A DNA stretch of 64,000 nucleotides, from NCBI GenBank assembly GCA_964539825.1, contig CAZIKF010000021.1, positions 24,231 through 88,230 on the forward strand. Direction: 5' to 3'. This DNA comes from CAZIKF01 sp964539825. Its GTDB lineage: Bacteria > Muiribacteriota > UBA6191. The notes under the pieces are model-generated. The model was not told the DNA's origin. It saw nothing but the letters and a program-made list of their open reading frames with translations, and ran no database searches. A program made the position numbers and the translations under genes. This document shows positions 7,893 through 16,926 of the stretch, one piece after another; the first letter of the stretch is position 1; each line of letters begins with the position of its first letter.

Positions 7893-9679
7893 TTAAGCAC
7901 CGACTTCCATCTTGGAAGGGCGGGATCAAGGAAAAAGAAAGAATCCCGACTTTCCTGCTCCTGACTCCAGGATAAATCTTCAAGGCTTTGGCGTAGCTCA
8001 GAAGGATTGGAGACGATTCTAAGACATGGATGGGAATCCACCACAGGCATAGGAAAGACTTCAAGGCTGTAAAAACTTAAACAGGGAACTCCCATTTGCA
8101 GGGCTTCCACCAGAACCGAGCCAGTAATTGTCGTGAAGCAGGCATCAACGCACCTGAGAAGTTCACCCAGGGGATCTTTTCGAATACTATGGTCCGGAAA
8201 GTTCTTCATGCTTAAAATAAGATCATCTATTGGATTAAAGGGATGAGCCTTTATCCAGATCTGCTTCCACCCTGCTTCAGGTAGGTTAGCCTCACATAGA
8301 AACCGTAGAAGAACCTCCGTTTCTCTTAGATCAAAGGATGTTGTGACAAGCAAAATCGAATCATCATTGTGGGCTCTCACACATGCAGTTCCGTCAATTA
8401 AATAGAGGTACCTCTGTGCTTCTATCTCTACTATTTTCTCAGGTTCTACCCCCTGGTCTAGGAAAGTTTCGACCGCGTTCGGACTGTTAGCTAAGATCTG
8501 GTCCGGAAGTTGAATATTTTCTTGATCGCGAGGATCTTGGAAATAATTTAGTTTCAAGGAGCTGATTGTGGAATGAATGACTCCCTCAGTTCGAATTTTT
8601 CTCTTCTTGGCCTCAAAGAGAAGCACTTGTTCCCAGGGCTGATTCTCCATAAGGTAATAGAGAACCTCCAGGTCAGGATTAGAGTCCAAAAATTCTTGAA
8701 TTTGCCTTTGCCGAATTAGAAGGTCTAAGAGATGAAAACAAAGAGATTCACGCATAGAATTCTCCGAGAAAGCTCCAAAATCAATCCCTTCAATCTGAAG
8801 GACTTCAGGAATAGTCCAGATTCTTGAGAACTCACGATGCAGGGATAGAAACCTCCTACATAGTCCGGGTAAGTCAGACAGCTTTAGGTGCTGGTCCAGA
8901 AGTTGGAAATTAGAGCTGGTAACACCTTCAAGTGTATTTAGTGCCTTGGAATAATTTTGGGTCGTGCCAACATAGAATAGAACCCAGCAACAACCACTGT
9001 CTTCGAACAGTGGGGATACTTCCTCAAAGTACTTATCTTTGATTTTTCCATTTTCAATAGAAAAATTGGGAAAGTAGGTAATCACAGCTTTCTTTACTCC
9101 GGTAGGTTTCCTGGGAAACGGAAGTCTCGAAACCATCAGGCGTTTAAGAACATGATGAAGGCACGTCCCCAGGGCTGATTGGGATAGAAAATTAGTAAAA
9201 AAGGTTGATTTAGAGGGATCGGGAACTAGCTGTGTGACTCTAAGAGGAATTTTTATTTGAGAACAAAGCATTGAAATTGCCTGAGTCCAACGTGAATCAG
9301 AAGTACAGAGCAAAATCGTTTGAGGGTGTTCAGCATCAATCCAACGCTTAAGAGCGAGCAATTTCAAAATTTCGTAGACGAAGTTCGACTTAAAGGGTGC
9401 TGTTTCAAACAAGGAACAGCACCACCAATAGGAAAGGCCCTCTTCCATCTGTAGCACCTGATGAAGTGAGAGACCATCTTTCAGGTTTGTACCGAGGTGA
9501 TGAATGAGTTCGAGAAACTCTTCTCTAAGTAGTGATTTATCTCTCACCATTATATCTAAGAGCTGATCTGAATGAGGGTACGAGCTGACAAAAGAGCCGT
9601 GTAGGTCTAATAGAAGTGAGTCAGGGGATAAGTCATCGGGCGGAGGATGGTTGTAAAGCAGAACAAGTTCTCTGTTCAT
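7841..9679 (-). CDS. Surface carbohydrate biosynthesis protein, GT-B-like (Leptospira-type family)
   Basis: Large protein of 612 residues with no signal peptide or obvious membrane segment. The C-terminal third (about residues 430-590) has a glycosyltransferase GT-B flavour: LLVTTSFDLRETEVLLRF, WIKAHPFNP, CVDACFTTITGSVLVEALQMGVPCLSFYS. This resembles the sugar-nucleotide half of sialyl- or capsule-type transferases and the Leptospira-named surface carbohydrate family (TIGR04326, from memory). The N-terminal half is a second, less recognisable alpha/beta domain. It probably transfers or assembles an acidic sugar on the cell surface glycan. The cyclase gene lies 9 bases upstream, so both are likely one leftward operon. 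Confidence 0.65.
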   Translation of the reverse strand: MNRELVLLYNHPPPDDLSPDSLLLDLHGSFVSSYPHSDQLLDIMVRDKSLLREEFLELIHHLGTNLKDGLSLHQVLQMEEGLSYWWCCSLFETAPFKSNFVYEILKLLALKRWIDAEHPQTILLCTSDSRWTQAISMLCSQIKIPLRVTQLVPDPSKSTFFTNFLSQSALGTCLHHVLKRLMVSRLPFPRKPTGVKKAVITYFPNFSIENGKIKDKYFEEVSPLFEDSGCCWVLFYVGTTQNYSKALNTLEGVTSSNFQLLDQHLKLSDLPGLCRRFLSLHREFSRIWTIPEVLQIEGIDFGAFSENSMRESLCFHLLDLLIRQRQIQEFLDSNPDLEVLYYLMENQPWEQVLLFEAKKRKIRTEGVIHSTISSLKLNYFQDPRDQENIQLPDQILANSPNAVETFLDQGVEPEKIVEIEAQRYLYLIDGTACVRAHNDDSILLVTTSFDLRETEVLLRFLCEANLPEAGWKQIWIKAHPFNPIDDLILSMKNFPDHSIRKDPLGELLRCVDACFTTITGSVLVEALQMGVPCLSFYSLEVFPMPVVDSHPCLRIVSNPSELRQSLEDLSWSQEQESRDSFFFLDPALPRWKSVLNQELDSKNSQSSENPDK

Positions 9680-9688
9680 TTCCGATTT

Positions 9689-10351
9689 TTATCGAGCCCA
9701 GATCGTACAGGGTGCCCCATCGGCACCCGACAAAAAGAGCGGAGAAATGAGAACCTCCGACAGAGTACCCGGTGCTTCCACCCTGACGAGGTTCAAGTCT
9801 TCCAGGATCAATATCGGTCTTTGATGTTTCAAAAAGGCTCGATGGGCTTCTCGTCCTACATCTCGATGAGCAAAGCTTGATAAGGAAATGGAGTCAAAAC
9901 CAAAAAATCTCAATTCAGGAAACCGATTTCGCATCCAATCGGCCAGGGAGGGAAGATATCCTGGGGGGGATTCCCAGTACTCCCTGCTCTGTCGGCGAGA
10001 TCCCCATCCCGTTTTAAGCAGCAGAGCTTGAATATTTGTAGGGAGAGATTCGTAGCCTGTGGAGGATAAGAGGTCATTTTCATCCAGCAGTTGTGCTGCT
10101 TGTGCAGGAATCTCTACAATTCCAACCGGTCCTGGATTCCAAAAGTCCGGTTCATAATCTGTAATTGAGGCTCCATCCGAATCAAAATGAAGGGGGCAGT
10201 CAACATGAGTACCCAGGTGGTTTGAGAACTCAATGTGCAGGGTATTACAGGAGTCGCCCTCACAAATATTTTTATCAGACCGTGATTTCAATCCCTCTCC
10301 ATTTCCATAGGCGGGTGTTGAGGAATCTAAAGGGTAGGAGAGCAAATACAA
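9689..10351 (-). CDS. Cyclase-family metal-dependent hydrolase (kynurenine formamidase-like fold)
   Basis: Protein of 220 residues with the family's metal-binding motif HLGTHVDCPLHF near residue 45 (HxGTHxDxPxHF). The later motif FFGFDSISLSS and the Glu region near residue 197 also fit. Members hydrolyse N-formylkynurenine or cyclic amides, esters and related substrates, often with Mn or Zn. No tryptophan catabolism genes are present. In this cluster it more likely acts on a lactone, amide or acyl group of a sugar; that is inference. Translation appears to begin at TTG 10351, two bases after the stop of the aminotransferase, with GGGGG as the ribosome site. Confidence 0.78.
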   Translation of the reverse strand: MYLLSYPLDSSTPAYGNGEGLKSRSDKNICEGDSCNTLHIEFSNHLGTHVDCPLHFDSDGASITDYEPDFWNPGPVGIVEIPAQAAQLLDENDLLSSTGYESLPTNIQALLLKTGWGSRRQSREYWESPPGYLPSLADWMRNRFPELRFFGFDSISLSSFAHRDVGREAHRAFLKHQRPILILEDLNLVRVEAPGTLSEVLISPLFLSGADGAPCTIWAR

Positions 10352-10353
10352 AA

Positions 10354-11766
10354 TTAGACCCCCATATTCTCAAGTTGCTTTGCCAGAAGTTCAACTTCTA
10401 ATGAGGGTAGGGTGGGGACATTGACCCCTTGTGAGGCGATTCTTTGGCTTACTTCATTGGAAAAGGTGTATTTGGCATACAGATCCTGGGAGCTCAGAGG
10501 AAAGAAAAAGGGACGTAAATCAACATGCTCTGCCTGAAATTTTTCCACGAATTCATCGCGTCTGCCATTCGTGACCAACATGCATACCAGCCAGGTAATC
10601 TTTTCCCTGCCCACTAAGTCATTTCGCTGAAACTTAAGATAATCGTAGGGTTCAAACAGGCATCTATAATCGGCTTCAAGTTTCCTACGGCGTTCGTGTA
10701 TAACCTCAATCCTCTCCAGTTGAGCACAGCCTATCGCAGCCTGCAGATTTGTGATCCGGGCATTAAAACCGATGACTTCATGCCAGTAACGTTTAGATTT
10801 ACTCATTCCATGATCTCGAAAGAGTCTCAATCGATCATCCAGGTTTGAGTCATTGGTGATACACATACCCCCTTCCCCGGTAGTGATGACCTTATTGCCA
10901 AAAAATGAAAAGCATCCAATATCACCAATGCTGCCGACCTTCTGACCTTTGTATTTCGCGCCATGAGCCTGTGCGGCATCTTCAATAACATAGAGATTAT
11001 TTTGTCTGGCTATCTCCATTATGGGGTCCATATCACATGGCTGCCCAAAAATATGTACAGGTATGACGGCCCGGGTACGATCTGTGATCGCGCTGGAAAA
11101 CTGCTCGGGACTCATGCACCAGCTTTCTTCCTCAATATCTACGATAACAGGAATCGCTCCAGCATGTAGAACCGTATTGATGGTAGCGGCGAAAGTTAAA
11201 TCTGGAACGATAACTTCATCACCGGGCCCAATATTGAGGGAAGCTAAGGCCAGTTGAAGGGCCAAAGTTCCATTCGCCATCGCAACCCCAAATTCAGCAT
11301 CACAATACCGCGAAAACTCCGACTCAAACCTGGTTATGTATTGGCCGGAGCTTGAGATCCAGGTAGACAGCAAAGCATCAGTAAGATATTTCAATTCATT
11401 ACCAAGGAGCAGATCTGGCTTGGTTACGGGGATATGAACACGGCTCTGGTACTCGAAAAAATCTACAACACGGCCCCCGGGGTCTAGCAGCGGATAGATA
11501 CGAATCATGTCGGTAGTGCGGCTGATAAGTTGTTCGTAGCTTTCCCCTACCCGGCCATACACATATTCCTTCTGGAGGTGTTTTCCCACCGGATCTGTGA
11601 GAGGGCATTGGTCCATGACCAGCCTGCGCAGGTCACCGTCAGTAATTACGCCGCAAAGGCGGGAGAGATCATCGACTACAAACGCGGTTCCAAGACCATT
11701 GTTATCAATGAGGCGTAAAACGCATAAGAGAGAATCCTGTTCATTACACAAAAGACTCTCAAGCAT
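10354..11766 (-). CDS. CBS-domain / DegT-DnrJ-EryC1 aminotransferase fusion
   Basis: Fusion of 470 residues. Residues 1-112 are a CBS pair: AFVVDDLSRLCGVITDGDLRRLV is the first CBS and YPLLDPGGRVVDFFEY the second. Residues 115-470 are a sugar aminotransferase with PDLTFAATINTVLHAGA, IEDAAQAHGA (Asp263 for the PLP ring nitrogen) and SFFGNKVITTGEGG (Schiff-base Lys292). It transfers an amino group from glutamate to a keto sugar, as in perosamine-type or legionaminic pathways. The CBS module resembles the regulatory half of sugar nucleotidyltransferases and may sense a nucleotide. The start overlaps the TIM-barrel gene by 8 bases. Confidence 0.85.
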   Translation of the reverse strand: MLESLLCNEQDSLLCVLRLIDNNGLGTAFVVDDLSRLCGVITDGDLRRLVMDQCPLTDPVGKHLQKEYVYGRVGESYEQLISRTTDMIRIYPLLDPGGRVVDFFEYQSRVHIPVTKPDLLLGNELKYLTDALLSTWISSSGQYITRFESEFSRYCDAEFGVAMANGTLALQLALASLNIGPGDEVIVPDLTFAATINTVLHAGAIPVIVDIEEESWCMSPEQFSSAITDRTRAVIPVHIFGQPCDMDPIMEIARQNNLYVIEDAAQAHGAKYKGQKVGSIGDIGCFSFFGNKVITTGEGGMCITNDSNLDDRLRLFRDHGMSKSKRYWHEVIGFNARITNLQAAIGCAQLERIEVIHERRRKLEADYRCLFEPYDYLKFQRNDLVGREKITWLVCMLVTNGRRDEFVEKFQAEHVDLRPFFFPLSSQDLYAKYTFSNEVSQRIASQGVNVPTLPSLEVELLAKQLENMGV

Positions 11767-12628
11767 AAAACTCTTCCCTTACAAGATCATAACTGAATCG
11801 AAGGTCCTGGATTTCTCCGTAAACCTCAAGAGTACAAGTCTTTCCTTTTAAGCCATGTTGCTTCAGTAGGGCAAACATTTCACTATTTCGGTTCAAGGGA
11901 CCATTGGTGTCATGCAGCCCATCATTATCGCTCAGGTGTAGGTAATCGCTCTGTTCCATCATTTGATGAAACTGCTCTTCAAAAGGCAGGCAGAGGGAGC
12001 GGCAGCTCACTTTCAAATGGGCCACATCAAGAAGAAGTTTGAAATCCAGATCTTCCCGCAGCTCCTGGTAATTCTCGAAATTCAGGAGCATGAAAGGAAT
12101 ATCCCGGCCAAAGGTCTTGGCATTTGTTGAGGAATGAACATTGTTTTCGATGTAAAGTTCAACGCCTTGAGATTCCCCTTGAAGCTCCTTTACTCTTTGA
12201 ATGAAGCGCTGTCTTGCCTCCTCTGTGGAGTTTAAAGATGTATGGCTGATTCGTTTACCGATCTCAGCAGCCCTGATATCCATGAAAAAGCCAGCATGAA
12301 AACCAAACTTTTTGGAACCAAGTAGTTTACACAGTCGCAGAGCATTTCTAATTAAGTCCATACTCTGCGTAGAAACCGCCTCATCGTCCGAGGCAAGATT
12401 CAGTACAAAAGGCGTTTGTGGGGGAGGAAAATAATTGTGGGGCCGGTATTCAAGGTTTCGTGACTGCTTAAGCTCAAGCAGGTCCCGTTCCATATCCTCA
12501 TAGGGCTTGGTGCCCCCCGAGAGTTCAATTGCGCAAAAGCCGGCATCAGATAGTGTTCGTACAGAGTCGGCAATCGTCTCGGAACGGACACAAGAACTAG
12601 AAACGTATATAGAAGAAGATTCCTTCAT
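11759..12628 (-). CDS. Sugar phosphate isomerase/epimerase, xylose-isomerase-like TIM barrel
   Basis: Single barrel of 289 residues in the AP endonuclease 2 / xylose isomerase-like family. Candidate metal ligands are the Glu of ELYIENN near residue 155, Asp and His of LLLDVAHLKVSC near residue 198, His of YLHLSDNDG near residue 229 and Glu of CTLEVYG near the end. Such enzymes isomerise or epimerise sugars or sugar acids. It is the first gene of the leftward operon 12628-7841. A 58-91 base divergent promoter gap separates it from the rightward cytidylyltransferase operon. The substrate is unknown. Confidence 0.8.
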   Translation of the reverse strand: MKESSSIYVSSSCVRSETIADSVRTLSDAGFCAIELSGGTKPYEDMERDLLELKQSRNLEYRPHNYFPPPQTPFVLNLASDDEAVSTQSMDLIRNALRLCKLLGSKKFGFHAGFFMDIRAAEIGKRISHTSLNSTEEARQRFIQRVKELQGESQGVELYIENNVHSSTNAKTFGRDIPFMLLNFENYQELREDLDFKLLLDVAHLKVSCRSLCLPFEEQFHQMMEQSDYLHLSDNDGLHDTNGPLNRNSEMFALLKQHGLKGKTCTLEVYGEIQDLRFSYDLVREEFYA

Positions 12629-12719
12629 AAAATTGGGTTCTAGCTCCTATGGAACAATGGGTTCGAACGGATGCATGTAGTGTATCATGAAGCCCTTCTT
12701 TAATCTCTTAGAAAGCCTT

Positions 12720-13442
12720 ATGGAAGTCCTCGCAATTATTCCCGCCAGATCAGGCTCTAAAGGTGTTCCGGGTAAAAATATCCGGGAGCTGGGTGGCTAT
12801 CCCCTTTTGGCTTATTCAGTCGCCGCGGCCGTACTCTCCAGTCGAATCACCAGGGTCCTGGTTTCGACTGATGATGCTCAGATTGCTGAAATCGGAAAAA
12901 AATTTGGGGCGGAAGCGCCTTTTTTGCGTCCCCTGGAGTTCTCCCTTGACCGCTCCTCTGATCTGGAGTGGGTCGAACACGCCCTCCTCTGGCTCAGGGA
13001 ACATGAAGGCAGACTACCAGAATACATGGTTAACTTGAGACCCACTACCCCGCTGCGCGATCCTGAGATCATGGACAGGGCTATCGAAGATTTTGAAGGC
13101 AGGCCCGATGCCACGTCACTAAGATCTGCTCACGAAGCTGCGGAGTCCCCCTTTAAGTGGTTTTCTCGGGATCCCGAAGGAATTTTTGGCCCCCTGGTGC
13201 CGGGGGAAAATTATTCAGAGATTCCCAGGCAGCTCTGTCCGAAGGCCTACATTCCTGATGGTTATGTGGATGTGATTCGTCCTGAGAGGGTAATGGAGAC
13301 AAAGAATTTGTATGGGAAGAGAATCCTGGGCTTTGAATCTCCGCGATGTGTGGAGGTAGATGAGCCTGAGGATTTCGATTTACTTTCCTGGCAGGTAGAA
13401 AAACGTGGAAGTGTCCTCAGGGACTTTTTAAAGAGTTTTTGA
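12720..13442 (+). CDS. Acylneuraminate-type cytidylyltransferase (CMP-nonulosonate synthetase)
   Basis: CMP-sugar synthetase of 240 residues from ATG 12720. The start at 12687 would add 11 residues ahead of the conserved first strand, so 12720 is preferred; neither has a clear ribosome site. Family marks are IPARSGSKGVPGKN (CTP loop), STDDAQIAEIGK, NLRPTTPLRDPE and DLLSW at the C-terminus. It couples CTP to a nonulosonic acid such as a sialic or legionaminic acid and releases pyrophosphate. It is the first gene of the rightward block reaching 20283 and is one of three cytidylyltransferases in the island. Confidence 0.87.
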   Translation: MEVLAIIPARSGSKGVPGKNIRELGGYPLLAYSVAAAVLSSRITRVLVSTDDAQIAEIGKKFGAEAPFLRPLEFSLDRSSDLEWVEHALLWLREHEGRLPEYMVNLRPTTPLRDPEIMDRAIEDFEGRPDATSLRSAHEAAESPFKWFSRDPEGIFGPLVPGENYSEIPRQLCPKAYIPDGYVDVIRPERVMETKNLYGKRILGFESPRCVEVDEPEDFDLLSWQVEKRGSVLRDFLKSF

Positions 13443-13457
13443 AAAAGGGAGAAGAAA

Positions 13458-14837
13458 GTGGCTGCAGGATTTGAATTCCAGCTTGAACCGGTAGATGTAC
13501 CGCCAGTTTCCACAAAATATAGAAAGATCCAGGGCCAGCTGCCCGTACCCGAAAGTCTCGAGATTTTGCAGATGCTGGATCGCTATGAGTCCCGCTCCAT
13601 GCACGGACAAATGCCCCTGGTCTGGGATCGTGCTCAGGGGGTTCAGGTCTATGATGCCTGGGGTAACATGTGGCTCGACTTCACCAGTACTATTTTTGTG
13701 GCTAACGCCGGACACGGGAATCCAAGGATTCGTGAAGCGCTTCGCGCTGTTTTGGAAAAGCCTCTGTTTCACAGCTATACCTATGCGACAAGAGAGAGGG
13801 CTGAATTTCTAAAATTTTTAGTAGAAAACTCTCCGGATCAATTTGAGAAAGCTTATATGCTCTCTGCTGGAACAGAGGCAGTAGAGGCTTGCCTGAAGCT
13901 AATGAGAATGCATGGTAAGCAGGAGGGAAAGCGCAAAGGAGTCATCTTAACCTTTGAGGGAAACTGGCATGGAAGAACCCTTGGAGCCCAGATGCTGAGC
14001 CATAATCCAGCTCAGAAGGATTGGGTTGGTTATCATGATCCCCAAATCCATCACCTTCCCTTTCCATACCCCTGGTCCCGGGAAGCACAGGCCGACCCAG
14101 CGCTGTTTTTTCAAAGAGGATTGGATGAACTGTGTAGGAGGAAGGAATTGGATCCGGACAAGGATATTTGCGGTGTTCTTTTGGAAACATTTCAAGGATG
14201 GGGAGCGTTGTTTTATCCCGAAGAGTTCGTTAAGGAGGTGGAGAGGTTCTGCAGGGAATCTGGAGTCTTAATGGCTTTTGATGAAATGCAGGCAGGATTT
14301 GGTCGTACCGGGTCCTTGTATGGATATCAACACTATGGAGTTAAACCCGATATTCTCTGCCTTGGAAAGGGCGCCAGTTCCTCTATGCCGCTTTCCATTG
14401 TACTTTCCAGCAAAAAAATTCTGGATCTTCCAGAGGTGGGCTCGATGAGTTCCACCCATTCTGCGAATCCATGGGTCTGTGCAGCTGGAAAGGCGAACCT
14501 CGAAGAACTGCTTGAGGGTGGGCTGATTGAGAACTCCAGGGTATTGGGGGAAGTTTTTCAACAAAGACTGGGAGTAATCCAGGAAGAATTCAGTCAACAA
14601 ATAGGGCTGGTTACGGGCAAGGGTTTGCTGGCAGCCTTACATTTCAGGGACTCTGGAGGAAACCCTTTGTCTGAGGCAGCAAGTAAAGTATGTGAGTTAG
14701 CCATGCAAAAAGGGCTGCTGTTAGTACATACAGGTCGTGAATCCATTAAACTTGCACCGCCCCTGTGTATAGAGCGAGAAGCCTTGGAAGAAGGAATTGA
14801 AGTGCTGCATGAATCCATTCGGGAAATTCTAGGATGA
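13458..14837 (+). CDS. Class III pyridoxal-phosphate aminotransferase
   Basis: Aminotransferase of 459 residues starting at GTG 13458 behind AGGGAGAAG. PLP-binding features are SAGTEAVEACLKLMR, FDEMQAGFGRTG (Asp contacting the cofactor) and ILCLGKGASSSMPLS with the Schiff-base Lys. The fold type I class III family includes ornithine, 4-aminobutyrate and 2,4-diaminobutyrate aminotransferases. In glycan loci these enzymes amino-modify a sugar or supply an amino acid decoration. Fifteen bases separate it from the cytidylyltransferase; it overlaps the VOC gene by 4 bases (ATGA). Confidence 0.87.
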   Translation: MAAGFEFQLEPVDVPPVSTKYRKIQGQLPVPESLEILQMLDRYESRSMHGQMPLVWDRAQGVQVYDAWGNMWLDFTSTIFVANAGHGNPRIREALRAVLEKPLFHSYTYATRERAEFLKFLVENSPDQFEKAYMLSAGTEAVEACLKLMRMHGKQEGKRKGVILTFEGNWHGRTLGAQMLSHNPAQKDWVGYHDPQIHHLPFPYPWSREAQADPALFFQRGLDELCRRKELDPDKDICGVLLETFQGWGALFYPEEFVKEVERFCRESGVLMAFDEMQAGFGRTGSLYGYQHYGVKPDILCLGKGASSSMPLSIVLSSKKILDLPEVGSMSSTHSANPWVCAAGKANLEELLEGGLIENSRVLGEVFQQRLGVIQEEFSQQIGLVTGKGLLAALHFRDSGGNPLSEAASKVCELAMQKGLLLVHTGRESIKLAPPLCIEREALEEGIEVLHESIREILG

Positions 14838-15283
14838 GCCAGGTAACAGCCGTTCGTCATACTGGATTAGTAGTTCGAGATCTAGAGCAATCGTTGATGT
14901 TTTACAGGGACTTTCTGGGTTTAGAGGAAGTTTCACGCAATAAGGAAACGGGAGATTACATCGAAAAACTGGTAGGAATCAAAGGGGCAGAACTTTGCTG
15001 GGTCAAACTTCGTTCTTCCAGCGGTTCATTAATCGAGCTTCTTCAATATCTCGTGCCGGCATCCAATGCGGGGAAAGTAGAAAATTCACCTTCAGATACT
15101 CTTGGCTGCTCTCATGTTGCGTTTACCGTACAGTCTCTTGAAGTTGTGATGCAGGGCCTACTACAGCGAGGGCTTTCGACTGTTAGTCCCCCTTTACCTT
15201 CACCAGATGGAAAGGTTAAGGTTTTGTATTGTCATGATCCGGATGGGATCTTGTTGGAATTGGTAGAGGAAAATCATGAGTAA
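14834..15283 (+). CDS. VOC-family (glyoxalase-like) protein
   Basis: Protein of 149 residues with two beta-alpha-beta-beta-beta repeats: RHTGLVVRDLEQSLMFYRDFLGLE (first metal-ligand His) and CSHVAFTVQSLEVVMQGL (second), then DPDGILLELVEE with a terminal Glu. The family comprises lactoylglutathione lyase, methylmalonyl-CoA epimerase and other metal-dependent epimerases and isomerases. In a sugar operon an epimerase-like role is plausible, but the substrate is unknown. ATGA overlap with the aminotransferase and an 8-base overlap with the methyltransferase show operon membership. Confidence 0.82.
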   Translation: MSQVTAVRHTGLVVRDLEQSLMFYRDFLGLEEVSRNKETGDYIEKLVGIKGAELCWVKLRSSSGSLIELLQYLVPASNAGKVENSPSDTLGCSHVAFTVQSLEVVMQGLLQRGLSTVSPPLPSPDGKVKVLYCHDPDGILLELVEENHE

Positions 15284-16073
15284 TGAACAACGTCTAAAGA
15301 AGGCCGCAAGCAATAAGGAACTCAAGAACACCTACGATACCGTTTGGAAGAACGATGGATTTGCGAGTTTTTTCACATTTTCCGGATTCACCCAGTTCAA
15401 ATCGATCCTTGATATGCATAATTGGGAAGGTTTAGAGGTCCTTGAAATTGGGAGCGGACAAGGTGAGCTTGGGGCAATGATGATTTTTGCGGGAGCTAAA
15501 AAAGTGGATGCTGTAGACTTTAGTGAAGAAGCCACGCACATCGCACGGGAGAGCCTTAATCTGCCGGGTCTGAATTTTATTTGTGATGATTATAAGAATC
15601 TAAAGGGTTCCTATGATGTAGTCGTAATGGATGGCGTTTTAGAACATTTTGACAATCCGTTCCCTGAACTACGTTATATCACTGAAAATTTCGTAAAAAA
15701 AGACGGCTACTGCATCACCCTTTCGCCTTCTTTTCTTAATCCCAGGGGTTATGTGTGGATGACTTTACAACTGCTCTTTGATGTACCTATGTCCCTTTCA
15801 GACCTGCACTTTCTTTGTCCCTTTGATTTTGAGGATTTCTGCAAAGAACATGGTTATACCCTTGAGTATGAGAGTGCGGACCAAGATTGGGGCTGTGGAA
15901 AACGAACCATAATAGACTTTAAAAAACGGATAAAAAATGCTCTATCCGATGCCGGAATGTATCAGGAAGAGAAGGTAGATCGTTTTCTTAAATGGCTTTC
16001 CAGGGCTGTGGAGTATGAAAACTTTACCGAGTTTAGCGGCGCGAACGTGACCTATAAGATTGGAAAGGGGTAG
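15276..16073 (+). CDS. Class I SAM-dependent methyltransferase
   Basis: Methyltransferase of 265 residues. SAM loop VLEIGSGQGELG near residue 50, acidic VDFSEEA after strand 2 and VVMDGVLEHFDNP as motif II are all intact. The N-terminal segment contains LKNTYDTVWKNDGFASFFTF, seen in sugar-modifying members. The C-terminal half forms a substrate cap. It probably methylates a glycan or a sugar precursor made by the neighbouring enzymes. The ribosome site AGAGGA lies 5 bases before ATG 15276. Confidence 0.85.
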   Translation: MSNEQRLKKAASNKELKNTYDTVWKNDGFASFFTFSGFTQFKSILDMHNWEGLEVLEIGSGQGELGAMMIFAGAKKVDAVDFSEEATHIARESLNLPGLNFICDDYKNLKGSYDVVVMDGVLEHFDNPFPELRYITENFVKKDGYCITLSPSFLNPRGYVWMTLQLLFDVPMSLSDLHFLCPFDFEDFCKEHGYTLEYESADQDWGCGKRTIIDFKKRIKNALSDAGMYQEEKVDRFLKWLSRAVEYENFTEFSGANVTYKIGKG

Positions 16074-16077
16074 CGCG

Positions 16078-16926
16078 GTGAAGTCGAACAGACCTGTCCT
16101 TGGAATCATGCAGGGCCGACTGAGCCCACGCTACGAGGGCCGTTACCAGGCATTTCCCGTACACACCTGGGAAGCGGAATTTTTCATTGCCGCTGATATG
16201 GGATTTGATTGTATTGAATTCATTATTGACGAACATAGCAGCCTGCTAAATCCTCTTTTAGATCCAGACGGAAGAACTCTTGTCTCCAGGGTCATAGAAG
16301 AAAGTGAAGTGACGGTGCGCTCCATTTGTGCCGATTGTTTCATGGAGGTTCCCTTTCATTCCAGGCATATTCAAAGGGCTAAGGCTCTTCTTACGGAAAT
16401 ACTCAGCGTTTCATCCCTCCTTGGGATTGTGGATGTTGTGATTCCCTGTGTAGACCAGTCTTCGTTAAAATCCGATCTGGAGCAGGAGCAATTTATAGAA
16501 GCCCTGAGCGGATTCCAGGAACAAGCCCGGGATTCAGGTGTTCGATTCAGCCTGGAGACAGACCTGGGTCCGAAAGAGTTTTCGTCCCTTTTAGATAAAT
16601 TTCCTTCTGAGTTTCCAGTTTCGGTTAATTACGACATTGGGAACAGTGCCTCCCTTGGCTTCAATCCCAAAGAAGAGTTAATGGCTTATGGATCCAGGAT
16701 TTCTGATGTACATATCAAGGATCGTAACCTGGGAGGAGCATCTGTCGAACTTGGTACGGGCGACGCTGACTTTAAGACCGTAGTCCTAAATCTTCAAAAG
16801 GCGGGATATGAGGGGCCCTGGATTATGCAGGCAGCCCGCGGAAACAAATATACGGAGGATATCGCCATCGTGGATTCACAAAGGGAGTGGTTTTTAAGCC
16901 TGTGGGAGGACTGCCTTCATGGGTAG
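16078..16926 (+). CDS. Sugar phosphate isomerase/epimerase, xylose-isomerase-like TIM barrel (second copy)
   Basis: Barrel protein of 282 residues from GTG 16078. AAGGGG lies 8 bases upstream, which makes this start better than TTG 16060. The conserved N-terminal strand GIMQGRLSPRYEGRYQAFP is typical of a subset found in surface-polysaccharide clusters. Metal-ligand candidates are Glu in FSLETDLG, Asp in NYDIGNSASLG and His in DVHIKDRNLGG. It differs strongly from the family member at 11759, so the two are not recent duplicates. It overlaps the SDR gene by 8 bases. The substrate is unknown. Confidence 0.8.
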   Translation: MKSNRPVLGIMQGRLSPRYEGRYQAFPVHTWEAEFFIAADMGFDCIEFIIDEHSSLLNPLLDPDGRTLVSRVIEESEVTVRSICADCFMEVPFHSRHIQRAKALLTEILSVSSLLGIVDVVIPCVDQSSLKSDLEQEQFIEALSGFQEQARDSGVRFSLETDLGPKEFSSLLDKFPSEFPVSVNYDIGNSASLGFNPKEELMAYGSRISDVHIKDRNLGGASVELGTGDADFKTVVLNLQKAGYEGPWIMQAARGNKYTEDIAIVDSQREWFLSLWEDCLHG

